Source: Triglochin maritima
Taxonomy: Eukaryota; Streptophyta; Magnoliopsida; Alismatales; Juncaginaceae
Length of the DNA: 64,000 nt
Reading direction: 5' to 3'
Assembly: GCA_963682175.1 (NCBI GenBank)
Contig: OY821777.1
Coordinates: 15,148,001-15,212,000 of the forward strand
The notes below the pieces were generated by a model. It saw nothing but the letters and a program-made list of their open reading frames with translations. It ran no database searches and had not been told where the DNA came from. The position numbers and the translations under genes were made by a program. Of this stretch, positions 24,576 through 35,340 are shown one piece after another (position 1 is the first letter of the stretch; the number at the start of each line of letters is the position of its first letter).

Positions 24576-24800
24576 TTGATGCGTAGGGGTGCACACGGAT
24601 CGGGTTGAACCCGAAACCGACCCGAACCCGACTGGTCGGGTCGGGTTGGTAGGTGTTTTGGGTTGGGTTGGGTTAAAATTTTTTGAAACCCGAATTTTCG
24701 GGTCGGGTTCGGGTTGTAGGGGTCGGGTTGACCCAACCCGACCCGAAACCGCATAAACCCCTAAAATCCAACGAAAATCCCCAAATCCCCATTCGTTCTC

Positions 24801-25091
24801 CTCCCCATCCTCCCTCACCTCCACCTCCTCACCTGCCTCCCCCGCTTCCTCTTCCGCGACGCCTCCACTCTCTCCTCCCTTCTCCGCCTTCACGTCGCCT
24901 TCCTCCGCTCCCTCCTCCCCTCCGAGGCCCTCCTCTTCCACACCCTCCGCCGAAACCCCTCCCTCCTCAACTACGACGTCGCCCGCGTCGAATCCTCCGT
25001 TTCCCTCTTCCGATCCGTCGGCGTCTCCGGTCCCGACCTCGCCACCGTCCTCAAGTCCCGCCCGACGATTCTCTCCAGATCCACGCTTTGA
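24801..25091 (+). pseudogene. captured fragment resembling an mTERF protein
   Basis: One frame reads without a stop from about 24801 to TGA at 25089-25091 and includes LRRNPSLLNYDVARVESSV and LFRSVGVSGPDLATVLKSRP. The alternation of a helix ending in GVSxxDLxxVLxxRPxIL is typical of mTERF repeats, which bind nucleic acid in plastids or mitochondria. Strong C use at third positions contrasts with the flanks. The family call is from pattern only and a PPR-like or other helical-repeat protein is possible. Confidence 0.45.
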
Positions 25092-25204
25092 TTTCCATGT
25101 CGAGTGGTAGGTGATCTTTCATACATAGTGGTTGTTGACTTATTTTATCTTCTAAACACCATGTTGTTATTTATTATCCACAGATTTTACTGTGGGAAGC
25201 CGAT

Positions 25205-25285
25205 CCAGTGCACCCGACCCAACACTGGCTCGCCATCGCCGACGACTCCGACCACGTCTCCGTCTGGAATTGGGAACACCGCCAG
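25205..25285 (+). pseudogene. captured exon fragment of a WD40/transducin protein
   Basis: The frame reads VHPTQHWLAIADDSDHVSVW followed by NWEHRQ and then a GTGAGG donor site. This closely resembles the first exon end of a conserved plant WD40 protein (VSVWNWEHRQ). The retained exon-donor boundary shows genomic DNA, not cDNA, was captured. Only about 27 codons remain and it cannot be functional. Confidence 0.55.
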
Positions 25286-25589
25286 GTGAGGGGTTACTTT
25301 CTAAGATTTGCTTTTCTAAGCCAGATTTGGTGATCTGGCCTTTGATGATCTGGCCTTTGGTGATTTGGTTCATGTTTTTCTTCATGTTTTTTGTGCTAGA
25401 ATTGATGATGTCGGTGGTTGGAGGTGTTGGTTAGGGTTGTCTGAAACTCTGAATTTGTGCTTACTTTGCTGGATAAGGAATTTACGGGTCCAACCCGATC
25501 CGACCCGACCCAACCCGAAAATTTCGGGTTGGGTCGGGTTTCAGCCCCAACCTGACCCAACCCGACCCGTGTGCACCCCTACTGATGCG

Positions 25590-25889
25590 TGTGATTTCAT
25601 TTGGAAATATAGATAAAAGAGAAAATCCTGATGGGATTGAGATCGATAGATTGTTGTGAGCAAGGAGAGAATACTGGTGGTTGTGGAGAGTGCTAACTGG
25701 GACAGCTCAGATTTCACAAACCAATCACAAATGTGAGTTTGAAGACATTTGGGAGAAAGTCTTATCACCTGATTGTCCTATTTAAACAAACACAATTCTA
25801 CTCGCTTCCCACACTCTGGCTCACCACAATCAATTAACCGCAACAACAAACACTGAGCATCACTTGACCTCCCAACTTTCCAAACCGTG
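25590..25889 (+). promoter_or_regulatory. upstream region of the Lhcb-like pseudogene
   Basis: Contains AACCAATCACA near 25720 (CCAAT-type), CTTATCACC near 25763 (inverse of a GATAAG I-box) and TATTTAAA near 25781. The order and spacing resemble a light-regulated Lhcb promoter. Part of it (about 25611-25710) recurs in inverse orientation at 35779-35875. Confidence 0.4.
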
Positions 25890-26357
25890 ATGGCTTCCAC
25901 AACAATGACCCTTTCTCTCGCCGGCAATGCGGTGAAGCTCGCCTGCGCTGCCTTGGAGATACTCGGGGAAGGAAGAGTGACCATGAGGAGGAACACCATG
26001 ACCACAATCACGCCCAAGCAAGGATCGTCTGGAAGCCCATGCATGGCACGACCTTGATCACGTCAAGTACTTGGGCCCATTTTCTGGCGAGGCCACCCTA
26101 CCTTATCAGTGAATTCCTGATATGCGAAACCGTTGGCCTTTCGGCCGATCGAGAGACCTTCACCAAGAACTGGGAGCTGGAGGTTATCCACTACCTGTGG
26201 GCCAAGCTTGGCATCCTCGGATGCGTCTTCCTGGAGAAGTTCGGTGAGGCGGTGTGGTTCAAAGTGGGGTTGCAAATCTTCAGCGAGGGTGGGTTGGACT
26301 ACTTGGGCAACACCAGCCTCGTCCATGCTCAGTCCATTCTGGTTCATTCCCCACAAG
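25890..26357 (+). pseudogene. chlorophyll a/b-binding protein (Lhcb-type) pseudogene
   Basis: Starts [17 protein letters not shown], matching the transit-peptide start of Lhcb1-type proteins, then GRVTMRR. After a frameshift near 26045 it reads [56 protein letters not shown] and [15 protein letters not shown], the first transmembrane helix region of the antenna protein. Seven residues are missing before KFGEAV, the stretch after GPFSGE is scrambled, and the C-terminal two thirds are absent. Where the next helix should start, the sequence enters a tandem array. Clearly non-functional. Confidence 0.82.
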
Positions 26358-26371
26358 GTGAGCTACTAAGC

Positions 26372-27452
26372 TCAAGTTATCCTGATGGAGGCGGTCGAGG
26401 GCTATCGTGTCTTGGGTGGGCCACTAAGCTCAGATTATCCTGATGGGGGTGGTTGAGGGCTATTGTGTCTTGGGTGGGCCACTGAGCTCAGGTTATATTG
26501 ATGGGGCCGGTTGAGGGCTACCGTGTCTTGGGTGGGCCACTGAGCTCAGGTTATATTGATGGGGCCGGTCGAGGGCTATCGTGTCTTGGGTGGGCCATTG
26601 AGCTTAGGTTATACTGATGGGGCCGGTCGAGGGCTACCGTGTCTTGGGTGGGCCACTGAGCTTAGGTTACACTGATGGGGCTGGTGGAGGGCTACCCTGA
26701 CTCAGACTGTCCACTGAGCTCATGTTATACTGATGGACCCGTTGAGGGCTACCGTGTCTTGGGTGGGCCACTGAGCTCAGGTTATATTGATGGGGCTGGT
26801 AGAGGGCTACCGTGACTTGGGTGGGCCACTCAGCTCAGGTTATCCTGATAGGGCTGGTCGAGAGCTGCCGTGTCTCAGGTGGGCCACCCAGCTAAGGTTA
26901 TTAATATGGGGGCGTTTGAGGGCTATCGTTTCTCAGGTGGGCCACTCAGCTCAGGTTTTCCTGATGGGGGCGGTTGAGGTAGATATTGTGTCTCGGGTGG
27001 GCCATTTAGCTTAGGTTATACTGATATGGTCGGTCGAGGGCTACCATGTCTTGGGTGGGCTAGTCAGCTCAGGCTATCCTAATGGGGGCAGTCTATGGCT
27101 ACCGTGTCTCGGGAGAGCCACTGTGCTAAGGTTATACTAATGGGGCTGGTCGAGGGCTATCGTGTCTCGAGTGGGTCACTCAGCTTAGGTTATCCTTATG
27201 GGCGCGATAGAGGGCTATCATGTCTCGGGTGGGCCACAGAGCTCAGGTTATACTAATGAGATCAATCGAGGACTACCATGTCTCGGGTGGGTAACTCAGC
27301 TCAAGTTATTAATATAGGAGCGATCGAGGGCTATCGTTTCTCAGGTGGGTCACCCAACTTTTAGGTTTTCCTGATGGTGGCGGTTGGGGGCTACCGTGTC
27401 TCGAGTGGGCCATTTAGCTCATGTTATACCGATGGGGTCAGTCGAGGGCTAC
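26372..27452 (+). repeat. 58-base minisatellite derived from Lhcb coding sequence
   Basis: About 19 tandem copies of a 58-base unit. Read in the right frame the unit encodes [19 protein letters not shown], which matches the Lhcb helix segment that should come directly after LVHAQSIL in the adjacent pseudogene. Since 58 is not a multiple of three, each unit shifts frame and no long protein results. Units differ from one another by several substitutions, so the array is not brand new. Confidence 0.85.
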
Positions 27453-27640
27453 TATCACGGGTCGTGTTAGGAGTCCTTTAGAGACTCTAAATTTCCAACC
27501 TTTTCTAGCTTTGATCCAGTCAAACTTTATCCCCACGGGGAAGATTGGAAACACCAACACAATCCTACTAGTCATCGGTTTCCCTTAGAATATACAAGCA
27601 CACGCGAAAACGCAAACACAAACAACGATGGTGGAATTAC
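27453..27640. other. junction between minisatellite and Mutator-like remnant
   Basis: No coding region or repeat recognised. The left border of the Mutator-like remnant must fall in or near here, but no terminal inverted repeat can be seen. Confidence 0.4.
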
Positions 27641-27689
27641 ACTTCTTTATTAATATGAATAAACGAACCAGACAAACATACATCTTATT

Positions 27690-28150
27690 CCGGACAGAGC
27701 ATGACCTTATTCCGGACAGACAAGCAACTTTGTCTGGATAGAACCAGAACTTATTCTGGACACACTCAAAACTTAAACCGGACAGACATACATCTTATTC
27801 CGGACAAAGCAGGACCTTATTCCGGACAGACAAGCAACTTCGTCTGGATAGAACCAGAACTTATTCTGGACACACTCAAAACTTAAACCGGACAGACATA
27901 CATCTTATTCTGGACAGACACCCACCTTATTCGGGACTGACAAGCAACTTATTCCGGACACACTCAAAACTTAAACCGGACAGACATATTACTTATTCTG
28001 GACAGACACTCAAAACTTATCCCGAAAACACTGGCAACTTATTCCGGAAAGACTGACAACTTATTCCGGACTTACACACCACTTTGTCTGGACAGAACTA
28101 CAACTTATTCCAGGCATACATACAACTTAAACCGGACAGACACGAGACTT
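27690..28150. repeat. TTCCGGACA minisatellite in transposase intron (older copy)
   Basis: Irregular units of about 16-25 bases built on ACTTATTCCGGACAGAC and AACTTAAACCGGACAGAC. A longer period is visible, since 27690-27790 and 27785-27895 are near copies. It occupies the same intron position as the array in the complete element. Confidence 0.8.
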
Positions 28151-28180
28151 AAATCGGACCGACCCTAAGTATATACGTAC

Positions 28181-29109
28181 CGTTCATGCACGACAACCAA
28201 GTTTGGAACAACCAGATGTAATTTTCAGTGGTCTCAGAAGTCAGCAAAGCGCAACCGAGCAAAACCGATTCGAAATGGTGATTTACTCCTACAAATGTGG
28301 CAAAAGGCATGTCGTATTTGTTGGTAATGTAGGTTGTGTCGAAACATATTGCGTCTCCAAAGTATGAGCACGCAGCTCTAGAACGACAGTCAGCCCAGAA
28401 CACGTTTCGTAGTCTTCCTTCGTCATCCATATCCATTACATAAAAAAACATAGAATCAATTTTTTGCATCCTGATGAAATAATTCTGAAGAGATTGTGCA
28501 TCGTCCGGTCCCATCTTCAAATTTCTGACTTCGTTTACAACGTTCCTGCACAAAGCAATTTTTAAGACCAGGCAAAATGTTTAACTTCAATTAAATTATG
28601 CAGAAAATAACACACACCTTAGGTCCCGCTCGTTGAAAGTCAATTTGTCATGACCTCGAGCCTCGACTACAAAAGATTGCATTGTCTTAGCAGCCGATAT
28701 CCCAGCAGAATCATTGCACGATATGCGTGGTCTGGCGGCATAAGGGACGGATTGTTTTTTGTCGGAGGAAACACATTTGATCGTCCTCAAGTATGACGTG
28801 GTTATGTTGAAGATCAACATAGTTAATGTGGTTCCCTCTTGTTGGGTTTCCAGAGACCCTGATCTGAGCAGTGCACTGGACCCTACCGGATAACCTATGC
28901 TTTAGTTTCCCTTCTCCTTGGTTTGCTGTAGCGTGGCCCTCCTTGGAGCAAGTCAGTGTGGCATGTATCACAACACCACGATCGTAATGAGATTACCTTA
29001 TCTTAACACCAGAACCACATGAATCGGCATAGGCAACATAAAATGTTTTGGCATCTTCGAAAGAACGAAAAAACATCTGCTCCTTCAGAACGTTTGAGGT
29101 CTGCTCCAT
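28181..29109 (-). pseudogene. FAR1-type Mutator transposase fragment
   Basis: Exon 1 begins MEQTSNVLKEQMFF and carries the FAR1 DNA-binding region (FYVAYADSCGSGVKIR; HRLSGRVQCTAQIRVSGNP), broken by frameshifts near 28993 and 28760. Exon 2 (28181 to about 28545) encodes VNEVRNLKMGPDDAQ, FYVMDMDDEGRLRNVFWADC and CFDTTYITNKYDMPFATFVG, including the first catalytic Asp region. The remaining domains are gone. Close to the copy at 54392-57039 but older. Confidence 0.8.
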
Positions 29110-29373
29110 TTGAGTACAAAGAAGGAAGGAAAAGGGTTGATAGTGTGCCAAAAGGGAGACAAAAGGAGGAAGAAAGTCCATCAGATGTGTATCCTGCGTA
29201 GGAGCGCCAAAACGAGGGAGGACATGCTGATTTGAGACTCATTTAATGTGATTGGAAATGCGTCGGGTAGAGAAAATAAAAAAATAAGAAAATGATAATA
29301 AATTTGGCTGACATGGATCACGCCAACTCAGCAGCGTCCTCAACGAGCATCCTAAATAACGACCACTAATCAT

Positions 29374-30430
29374 TTTCCTATTTATAATTAGCTTAAGAGA
29401 TCAAGCAATGAATATATATAATACAAATATGACACATTTCTACTTTGTATATATTTTTAATATCATGTGGCAAGGGATAGATACAAGTGATGTCTCAACA
29501 TCACTAAATGGATCGTGTTTAGTTCGAGTGAACAAAACATCTATGTTAATTGGGTTGGTATAATGTGTAACTAGATACCGTTTATAGTTTGTGATATTAA
29601 GTGTTTAATATCACTGCCAATATAAGTTAGATCCTCCTATAGGTCACACCACAAAACTGGGAAATAAGAAGCTTGATTTTGTATTCATATGGTGTATCGG
29701 GTTTCATGTGAAATGAGATACACGTGGTGAATTGATTAAATCAATATGTCATGAAAATTGACATAATTAGAATCATGAATAAATTCATATGAGATGTATG
29801 TATTATGGGGTGTAATAATTTGACATTGCATGAGATAATATGTTACACAATATATGAATTTGCTAAAACCACAAATATCAAATTTTGTTGGATATAAATC
29901 AAAAATTTGATAAAGGCAAAAATCGGACAACACGGTTGAACGTTTTCAGAGACCGGTCGACCGAAAATTCATAGTAGTCATTGCACGTGTGAACGGGTGA
30001 CCGGATAGACGTATTGGTTGACCGAAATATTCCAGGAACTTTTTTTGGGATTAGTCGGTCGACCGGTAGAAGTCGTGGTTCGACCGAAAACCTCTAGGAA
30101 CTTTCACGAGTTTTTCTTGGTGGTAATCGGTCAACTGACGTATGACATGGTCAACCCCCTTGTACGCTATTCCGCTCGGTCATGGACCTGATCCATAGCC
30201 TTCTCTTGACCCATTCTCACGCACGACCAACCCTCTGTTGACCCGTTCTCACGTATGATTAGATGTTCCTTGACCTGTTCTCACACATGACCAACCCTCT
30301 CTTGACCTGTTCTACGCCTTTGTTCCCGCCCTTGCTTGATTCGTCGCTTGATTCCCTCTTAGCTAGACATTAAATTCTTGTTGGAATAAAGGGATTAATA
30401 GCTAGATTATAACCTTGCATTAAACTTCAT
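29374..30430 (+). mobile_element. LTR fragment related to the Copia-2 LTR
   Basis: 29374 to about 29935 matches the inverse of about 59860-60430 inside the Copia-2 LTR, for example TTAATATCACTGCCAA followed by GATCCTCC and AGGTCACACCA. The following 200 bases hold the palindromic GGTCGACCG motif. At 30180-30330 there is a degenerate ~31-base repeat around CTCTTGACCNGTTCTCAC. One end is missing, so this is a fragment rather than a complete solo LTR. Confidence 0.6.
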
Positions 30431-32105
30431 TACAAGACATCTTCATATTCCATGTTAAATCTTATTTTTGATGAATGTCAAAAGGGGAGAGAATATTAAG
30501 GGGTAACTTGAAATTCACTTGAAAATTGAACAGAAACTATGGACACTCATAAGGGGAGCATTTATATGCATAAGTTTACATTTAGAAATTTTAAGTATTA
30601 AGATATAGATTGTCATAATCAAAAAAAAGGGAGATTGTTGGCTTTTTGGCATTAATATATGTTTTGATGATTTAATCAACCTAATCTTCATCACAATCAA
30701 ATGTAGAGTAACACACATATTTCATAGCATATATATTATTTTGTGCTAACATCTACAGGTGATCAAGACTCAAGGAAGAAAAGAATTCAAGTCAAGACAT
30801 GTAATCAAGTTTTTGAAGACATGTAATTTTATATTTCTTTTGAGTCTTAGGAATCTTTGTAATCTTGAGCATACAAGAGTTAAAAACTACGCACACACAC
30901 TAGGTTCCTTATAGAAGTCACACACAAAATCTCAGATCATTTAGACTTCAATAGGTCACCCAAACTTAGACCGGAAATCACTAAACCACAAACCTGAACT
31001 GCCTGTGCAATTCGGTCGACCGAATCACCTTCATTCGACCGTTTGATCTTTTAACCAATAGTGATTTAAACTGCACGATTGGTCGACCGTCTACACGTGT
31101 CATTTGACTGTTAGACTTGTCATATTATACCAACGCTCGTATTCACATTTTTATCTATACCCCAAAAATACAAGTGACCACCGGTCGATCGTGGACCAAG
31201 TTTCGTTGACCAAACATAAACGTTTTGTAAACCCCATAGAGCTTGTTAGTTTTCGGTCGACCGACCCAACCATCTTGTTCGACCATTTGTCCCTGGATTT
31301 TCCTAGACAATAATTCTGGACTGCCTAATCGGTCGACCGTTCCACATTTTGTTCGACCGTTCACTTAAGTTCTAGCCCTAGTTGGTTCGATTGCCCTCTG
31401 CTCGGTCGACCATTTGTTTTTGGCACTTTTTGTACTCCATTTCTGGACAACATCCGATCGACCGTTAGACCCGTTCGGTCGACCAAACTTACCCAGAACA
31501 GTGTGCTGAACTTTTCTGTTTTGTGTTTCTTACACAACCTTTTACCACACTCATCCCCAACGGCTATAACGTTTTAGGATCTTATAAATAGAGGATTGAA
31601 CACTTAGTTTAGACAGCTCTCCCAAACACAATTATTTCATACGTTAGAGAAAAGTCTTCCAATCCCAAAAGCTCATACACTACACTTTAAGCCTAAATTC
31701 CACATCATTGATCATATCGAAATCATATTCAAAGTGTGCTCAAGCTAGAGAGTGTTGTCCCACTCAACATTGTTGTTCAAGAAACAAGGATTTCAGTGAA
31801 AACCTAAAGTGTTCCCTCTCGGGTTGTGAGAGGATGAAATCAAGATCGGCGAGATGTATTCGCGAGTTTGTGGTGTAAAGGTTTAATCTCGGCCCGTAAC
31901 GAGATTGGATAGTGAAGACATAGGCGGAACTTGCGGAGTCGATCGAAGCTTGCAAGAGAGAAATTAAGCGGGAGACCGAACCTCTATAAAAATCTTCCGG
32001 TACCATTGTGGTTTGCATTTTCTCTAATTGTTTGCTTAATTTATTTTCGCTGCATTTATTGTTTAAGCAAGTAGAGATTAAGCTTAAAAGTGATTAGAAC
32101 TGCCT
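30430..32105 (+). mobile_element. 3' end and LTR of a SIRE/Maximus-like Copia element
   Basis: AAAAAAAAGGGAGAT at 30621-30635 looks like a polypurine tract and is followed by TGTTGGCTTTTTGGC, a start common to SIRE-type LTRs. The LTR (30636 to about 32100) holds a TATA-like TTATAAATAGAGG at 31581 and a cluster of GGTCGACCG palindromes at 31010-31490. Coding domains are absent. The right border abuts a Gypsy remnant in opposite orientation, so the true LTR end is uncertain. Confidence 0.5.
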
Positions 32106-33690
32106 TCATTTTGCCCACAAATTCCTTGACAATTGACGAGAGGGAGATCCACGAAGTGTTGCTCGAGTGGGATTAGGTCCGATGGCAATCTTGTGGTTAT
32201 TCAACGTGAATATGTAAATATTTTGGTGGCCCTTGTACGTGGCATCCATGTGCCATGGACGGCCAAGAAGAATGTGGCAAGCATCCATGTCGATAACATT
32301 GCACAATACCTCTGTGCAATGGTGCTTTCCGATGGATAGTGGGACTCGACACGTCTATTTGACGTGGAGAGTCGGGCCTTTGTGTATCCACCCGACATCG
32401 TAGGGGTTGGCATGCGGCGAAATGAGGAGATGTATGTGCTTCACCAAAGCACGAGACACGATGTTCTCACAACTCCCATTGTCGATGATCATGAACCGTA
32501 CATTGGGCTTGGAAGATCCGATGCCGCTGCGAGTCATCGTCCGTGCGAGGAGTGAGGAGAAGACAATTGATGATGCAAGAGAATGCCTCACTCTCTGAAG
32601 GGAATGAATCCTACACTCTCTTCCTCGGCGTACCCCTACGACTAGACCCACTCCCTGACGCGTTGGGCACACATTCGAGCGATGGCTTACCCCGTTGCAT
32701 CGATAGCACTTATCTGATGTTGGTCACGAGTAGAGATGCAGAGGTGTGCATTTTAACCCACCTTCTCCACTAGTAACAGGGCTTTGAGAGGTCTGCACCG
32801 AGTATGGTTTAGGAGTCGCGACATCCTTGTACTTAGAGTTCATCGCCCTGCCACCATCCCAACTCTCACTTTGCGACGCCTCACTCGGGAAACGCTGGTT
32901 CGGTTTCCATGCAAGAAGTACCTCCACCTTTATTGCCAAGCTGTGCACCTCCTCCACCGAATGCAAGGTATGCATGCTCAACTTCTCTAGTATCGCAAAA
33001 CGTAGCGCTCCAACATAGCGTACCACCTTATGTTTTGCAGCTCCATGGAGGTATGTCGGAACGCTTCGAAGAACTTGTCCGTGTAGGCAGCGACCGTTCG
33101 ATTCCCTTGGTGCAACTTTGGTGCTTTTGGAATATGATGTGGAGGTGATCGGGCGGGAGGAAACGGGCTTGGATGAGGTGTTTCATCTTCTGCCAAGTTC
33201 GGATTGGAGCCTTGCCCAAGCGAACTCATCACACACTTGATCCCACAATGCCAAGGCACCCCCACGAAGCTTGTATGCGACGACCTGAACTTGCTTTTTC
33301 TCGGCCACTTTCATGATATCAAAGAACTTTTCTACCTCGTATAACCAATCGAGGAGAGATTCAATGTTGAGACTCCCGTAGAACACCTGGACCTCCGCCT
33401 TGATCCGATATCCCCGAGCGTGCCTCTTGAATCCGGTAAAATCCTCATCCTCCGAATATCCCCCTATGAGGGTTGAACGTATGTCGCTGAGCTGGTGGTG
33501 AGTCGACCCGAGTCTGTGGCGGACCGGCCTGAACGCGTGGGAGAGGTGGATCCCGCTCTTCTTGAAGTCCAACCTCCCGTCGTCGGTGGAGATCTAATAG
33601 TAGGCTTCCCAACGCGTCCTCAATGCGAGGGAGCACGTTGGCTGTGGCGGTTTGGTGGTCGACGAAGGCAACCCAAAAAGTTTCCACACT
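32106..33690 (-). pseudogene. Gypsy gag-protease pseudogene
   Basis: Gag fragments include NIESLLDWLYEVEKFFDIMK, QVVAYKLRGGALALWDQV, then in shifted frames IRTWQKMKHLIQARFLPPDH and VAAYTDKFFEA. Further on, FMIIDNGSCENIVSRALV and MDACHILLGRPW are the aspartic protease motifs typical of plant Gypsy elements. Several frameshifts and stops interrupt it. Confidence 0.75.
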
Positions 33691-34181
33691 TTGGTCTCAT
33701 TCGGGGTGTGGAATGCCATCGCTATCGGCCATACCAGGAGCTAAAAATCTTTGATACCAGTTGACGTGGACGACGATCGGTCACCGAACTCGAGCGCCTG
33801 TCGGCGGTCTCCAAGTCAGCACGAATAGGAGAGGAAGGCAAAAATGGAATGACTGGAATCTGAGTAACTCAGGGAGATAAAAATAGTTTTGGATAATTCA
33901 ATGGTTATCTTTTGCTTACTTGGGGCCAAATAAATAACCATCACGTGTACCCTACTAGGACTAGAATTCATTCCCTATAACATGCACCACATTCTCTATT
34001 ATATCTAATCACTAACAACTAAGACTAGACCAACAATTACCTATTATTTCTAACTATTAATAGCTATGGACTAGGGATATGCAACTAAGGATAATTAGTT
34101 CTTCCATTCCTTGCTATATGCATACTAGTGACCAATTCCATCATATTCTTCTCCTCTCCCCCAAATTATTGTAAATTGACA
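32106..34181 (-). mobile_element. Ty3/Gypsy remnant: 5' LTR, gag, protease
   Basis: On the minus strand a 420-base LTR (33762-34181, TGTCAATTTAC to CCACGTCA) is followed by a primer site TGGTATCAA (33751-33759) and then broken gag and protease frames. Reverse transcriptase, integrase and the second LTR are missing, apparently cut off at about 32105. Confidence 0.65.
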
Positions 34182-34429
34182 TTAGATCCACATGCAAACT
34201 TGGGAACCAGGTCGTACCGTTGGTGATTTTTTTAAAAAAATCCTAAACTACCTCCCTCTACCCTATATAAACCCCCATACCTCTCTCATTCTCTTCGCAC
34301 AAATCTCTCCAAATCTTCTCTAATCTTTCTCTAATTGCTCTGATTTTGGTGGAGACGGGTCAAGTTTGAGCTAAAATAGATTACCTAAGAACGGTAGGTT
34401 GTAGTAGTACATCTACATATCATGAATTT

Positions 34430-35340
34430 AGAGAATTTTGTGCATATAATGAAATTAAACCTAAGAAATTTAAATTATATGTGAAATTTTGTCTCGTAAA
34501 TGGAACTCTACATATGAAATGTTAAAATATTGTCTTTTTTATCATTTTGCAATTTCAACATTCTATAATGAAAAACAAAATGAGTACGTGTTAATCGATT
34601 TAGATTGGAATAATTGTCAAATTATGTATGATTTTTTAAAACCTTTTTTAACATTAACTACTAGATTAAGTGGACAATATTACCCCACATCTAACATATT
34701 TATCTAAGAATTACTTCCAATTACTAAAGTATTTGCGAAATATAGGCAGAAGTTGGTTATGTTGAAATTTTATATGTAATAGAGGCTAAGTTTAATAAAT
34801 ATTAGAATCCTCTTCCATTTAGTTTTTCTTTAGCTTTTATTATAGATCCTAGATTTAAGATTACTGGTTTACAAGTTTTATTAGAACAAAATTTTGAAAA
34901 TATGAATTATGAAAATTTCCAAAATCTTGTTGCTAATTCATCATCACAACTACCTCCAACTGCAGTGAATCCAGATGATGACGACCCCCATGGAATTGGT
35001 TAAATCAAAAGAAGGCAAAATTAGTGCAAACCGACACCCAAAATGAATTAATTGTATATTTTAACATTGAACTTTACTTAAGTACGGTCGAGGTTGGTTA
35101 AGAAAAAACTCTGGTAGATTTTCACTAGTCTATTTGATGGCGTGCGACTCATTATGTTATCCGGCGTCAATTGTGGCGTCGGAGGCTGATTTTAGTGCAG
35201 GTAAATGGGTATTGTCTGACAATAGGCAAAACTTGTCCGACAAGTCAATCAAGATTAACGTATGTTTGAAGGATTGGAATGACGTTGCGGACAGAATGCA
35301 GAACATGAATATTCGCGACAGCAGCGACGACTACGATTGA
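34430..35340 (+). pseudogene. hAT transposase C-terminal pseudogene
   Basis: Broken frames read RKWNSTYEMLKYCLFY, FLKPFLTLTTRLSGQYYPTS, FSLAFIIDPRFKI and finally ASIVASEADFSAGKWVLSD followed by CLKDWND. These are the core and the C-terminal dimerisation region of plant hAT transposases. Stops near 34707 and 34780, a frameshift and the absent N-terminal zinc finger make it non-functional. Confidence 0.78.

Larger units (their letters stand above)
24584..25581. mobile_element. non-autonomous hAT-like element carrying host gene fragments
   Basis: Inverted ends TAGGGGTGCACACGG and the inverse of CCGTGTGCACCCCTA bound a 998-base unit. Flanks TTGATGCG (24576-24583) and CTGATGCG (25582-25589) match at 7 of 8 positions, as expected for an old hAT duplication. 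Both subterminal regions are arrays of GGGTCGGGTT and its complement. The centre is GC-rich and codes in short stretches for two unrelated plant proteins, so the element seems to have captured host exons. Confidence 0.72.
27640..29368 (-). mobile_element. truncated Mutator-like element, FAR1 type
   Basis: The right end (inverse of GCAGCGTCCTCAACGAGCAT) resembles the ends of the complete element at 48684-57657. Inside lie the first two exons of its transposase and the start of an intron full of TCCGGA repeats. The third exon, the Ulp1-type gene and the left end are missing. Confidence 0.65.

Noticed and set aside
24683..25114. 143-codon Pro/Arg-rich frame in the hAT-like element
   Set aside because: It is a shifted reading of the mTERF-like fragment; the other frame gives recognisable helical-repeat protein.
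26039..26443. Complete Lhcb gene
   Set aside because: There is a frameshift near 26045, a seven-residue gap, and the last two helices are replaced by the 58-base array.
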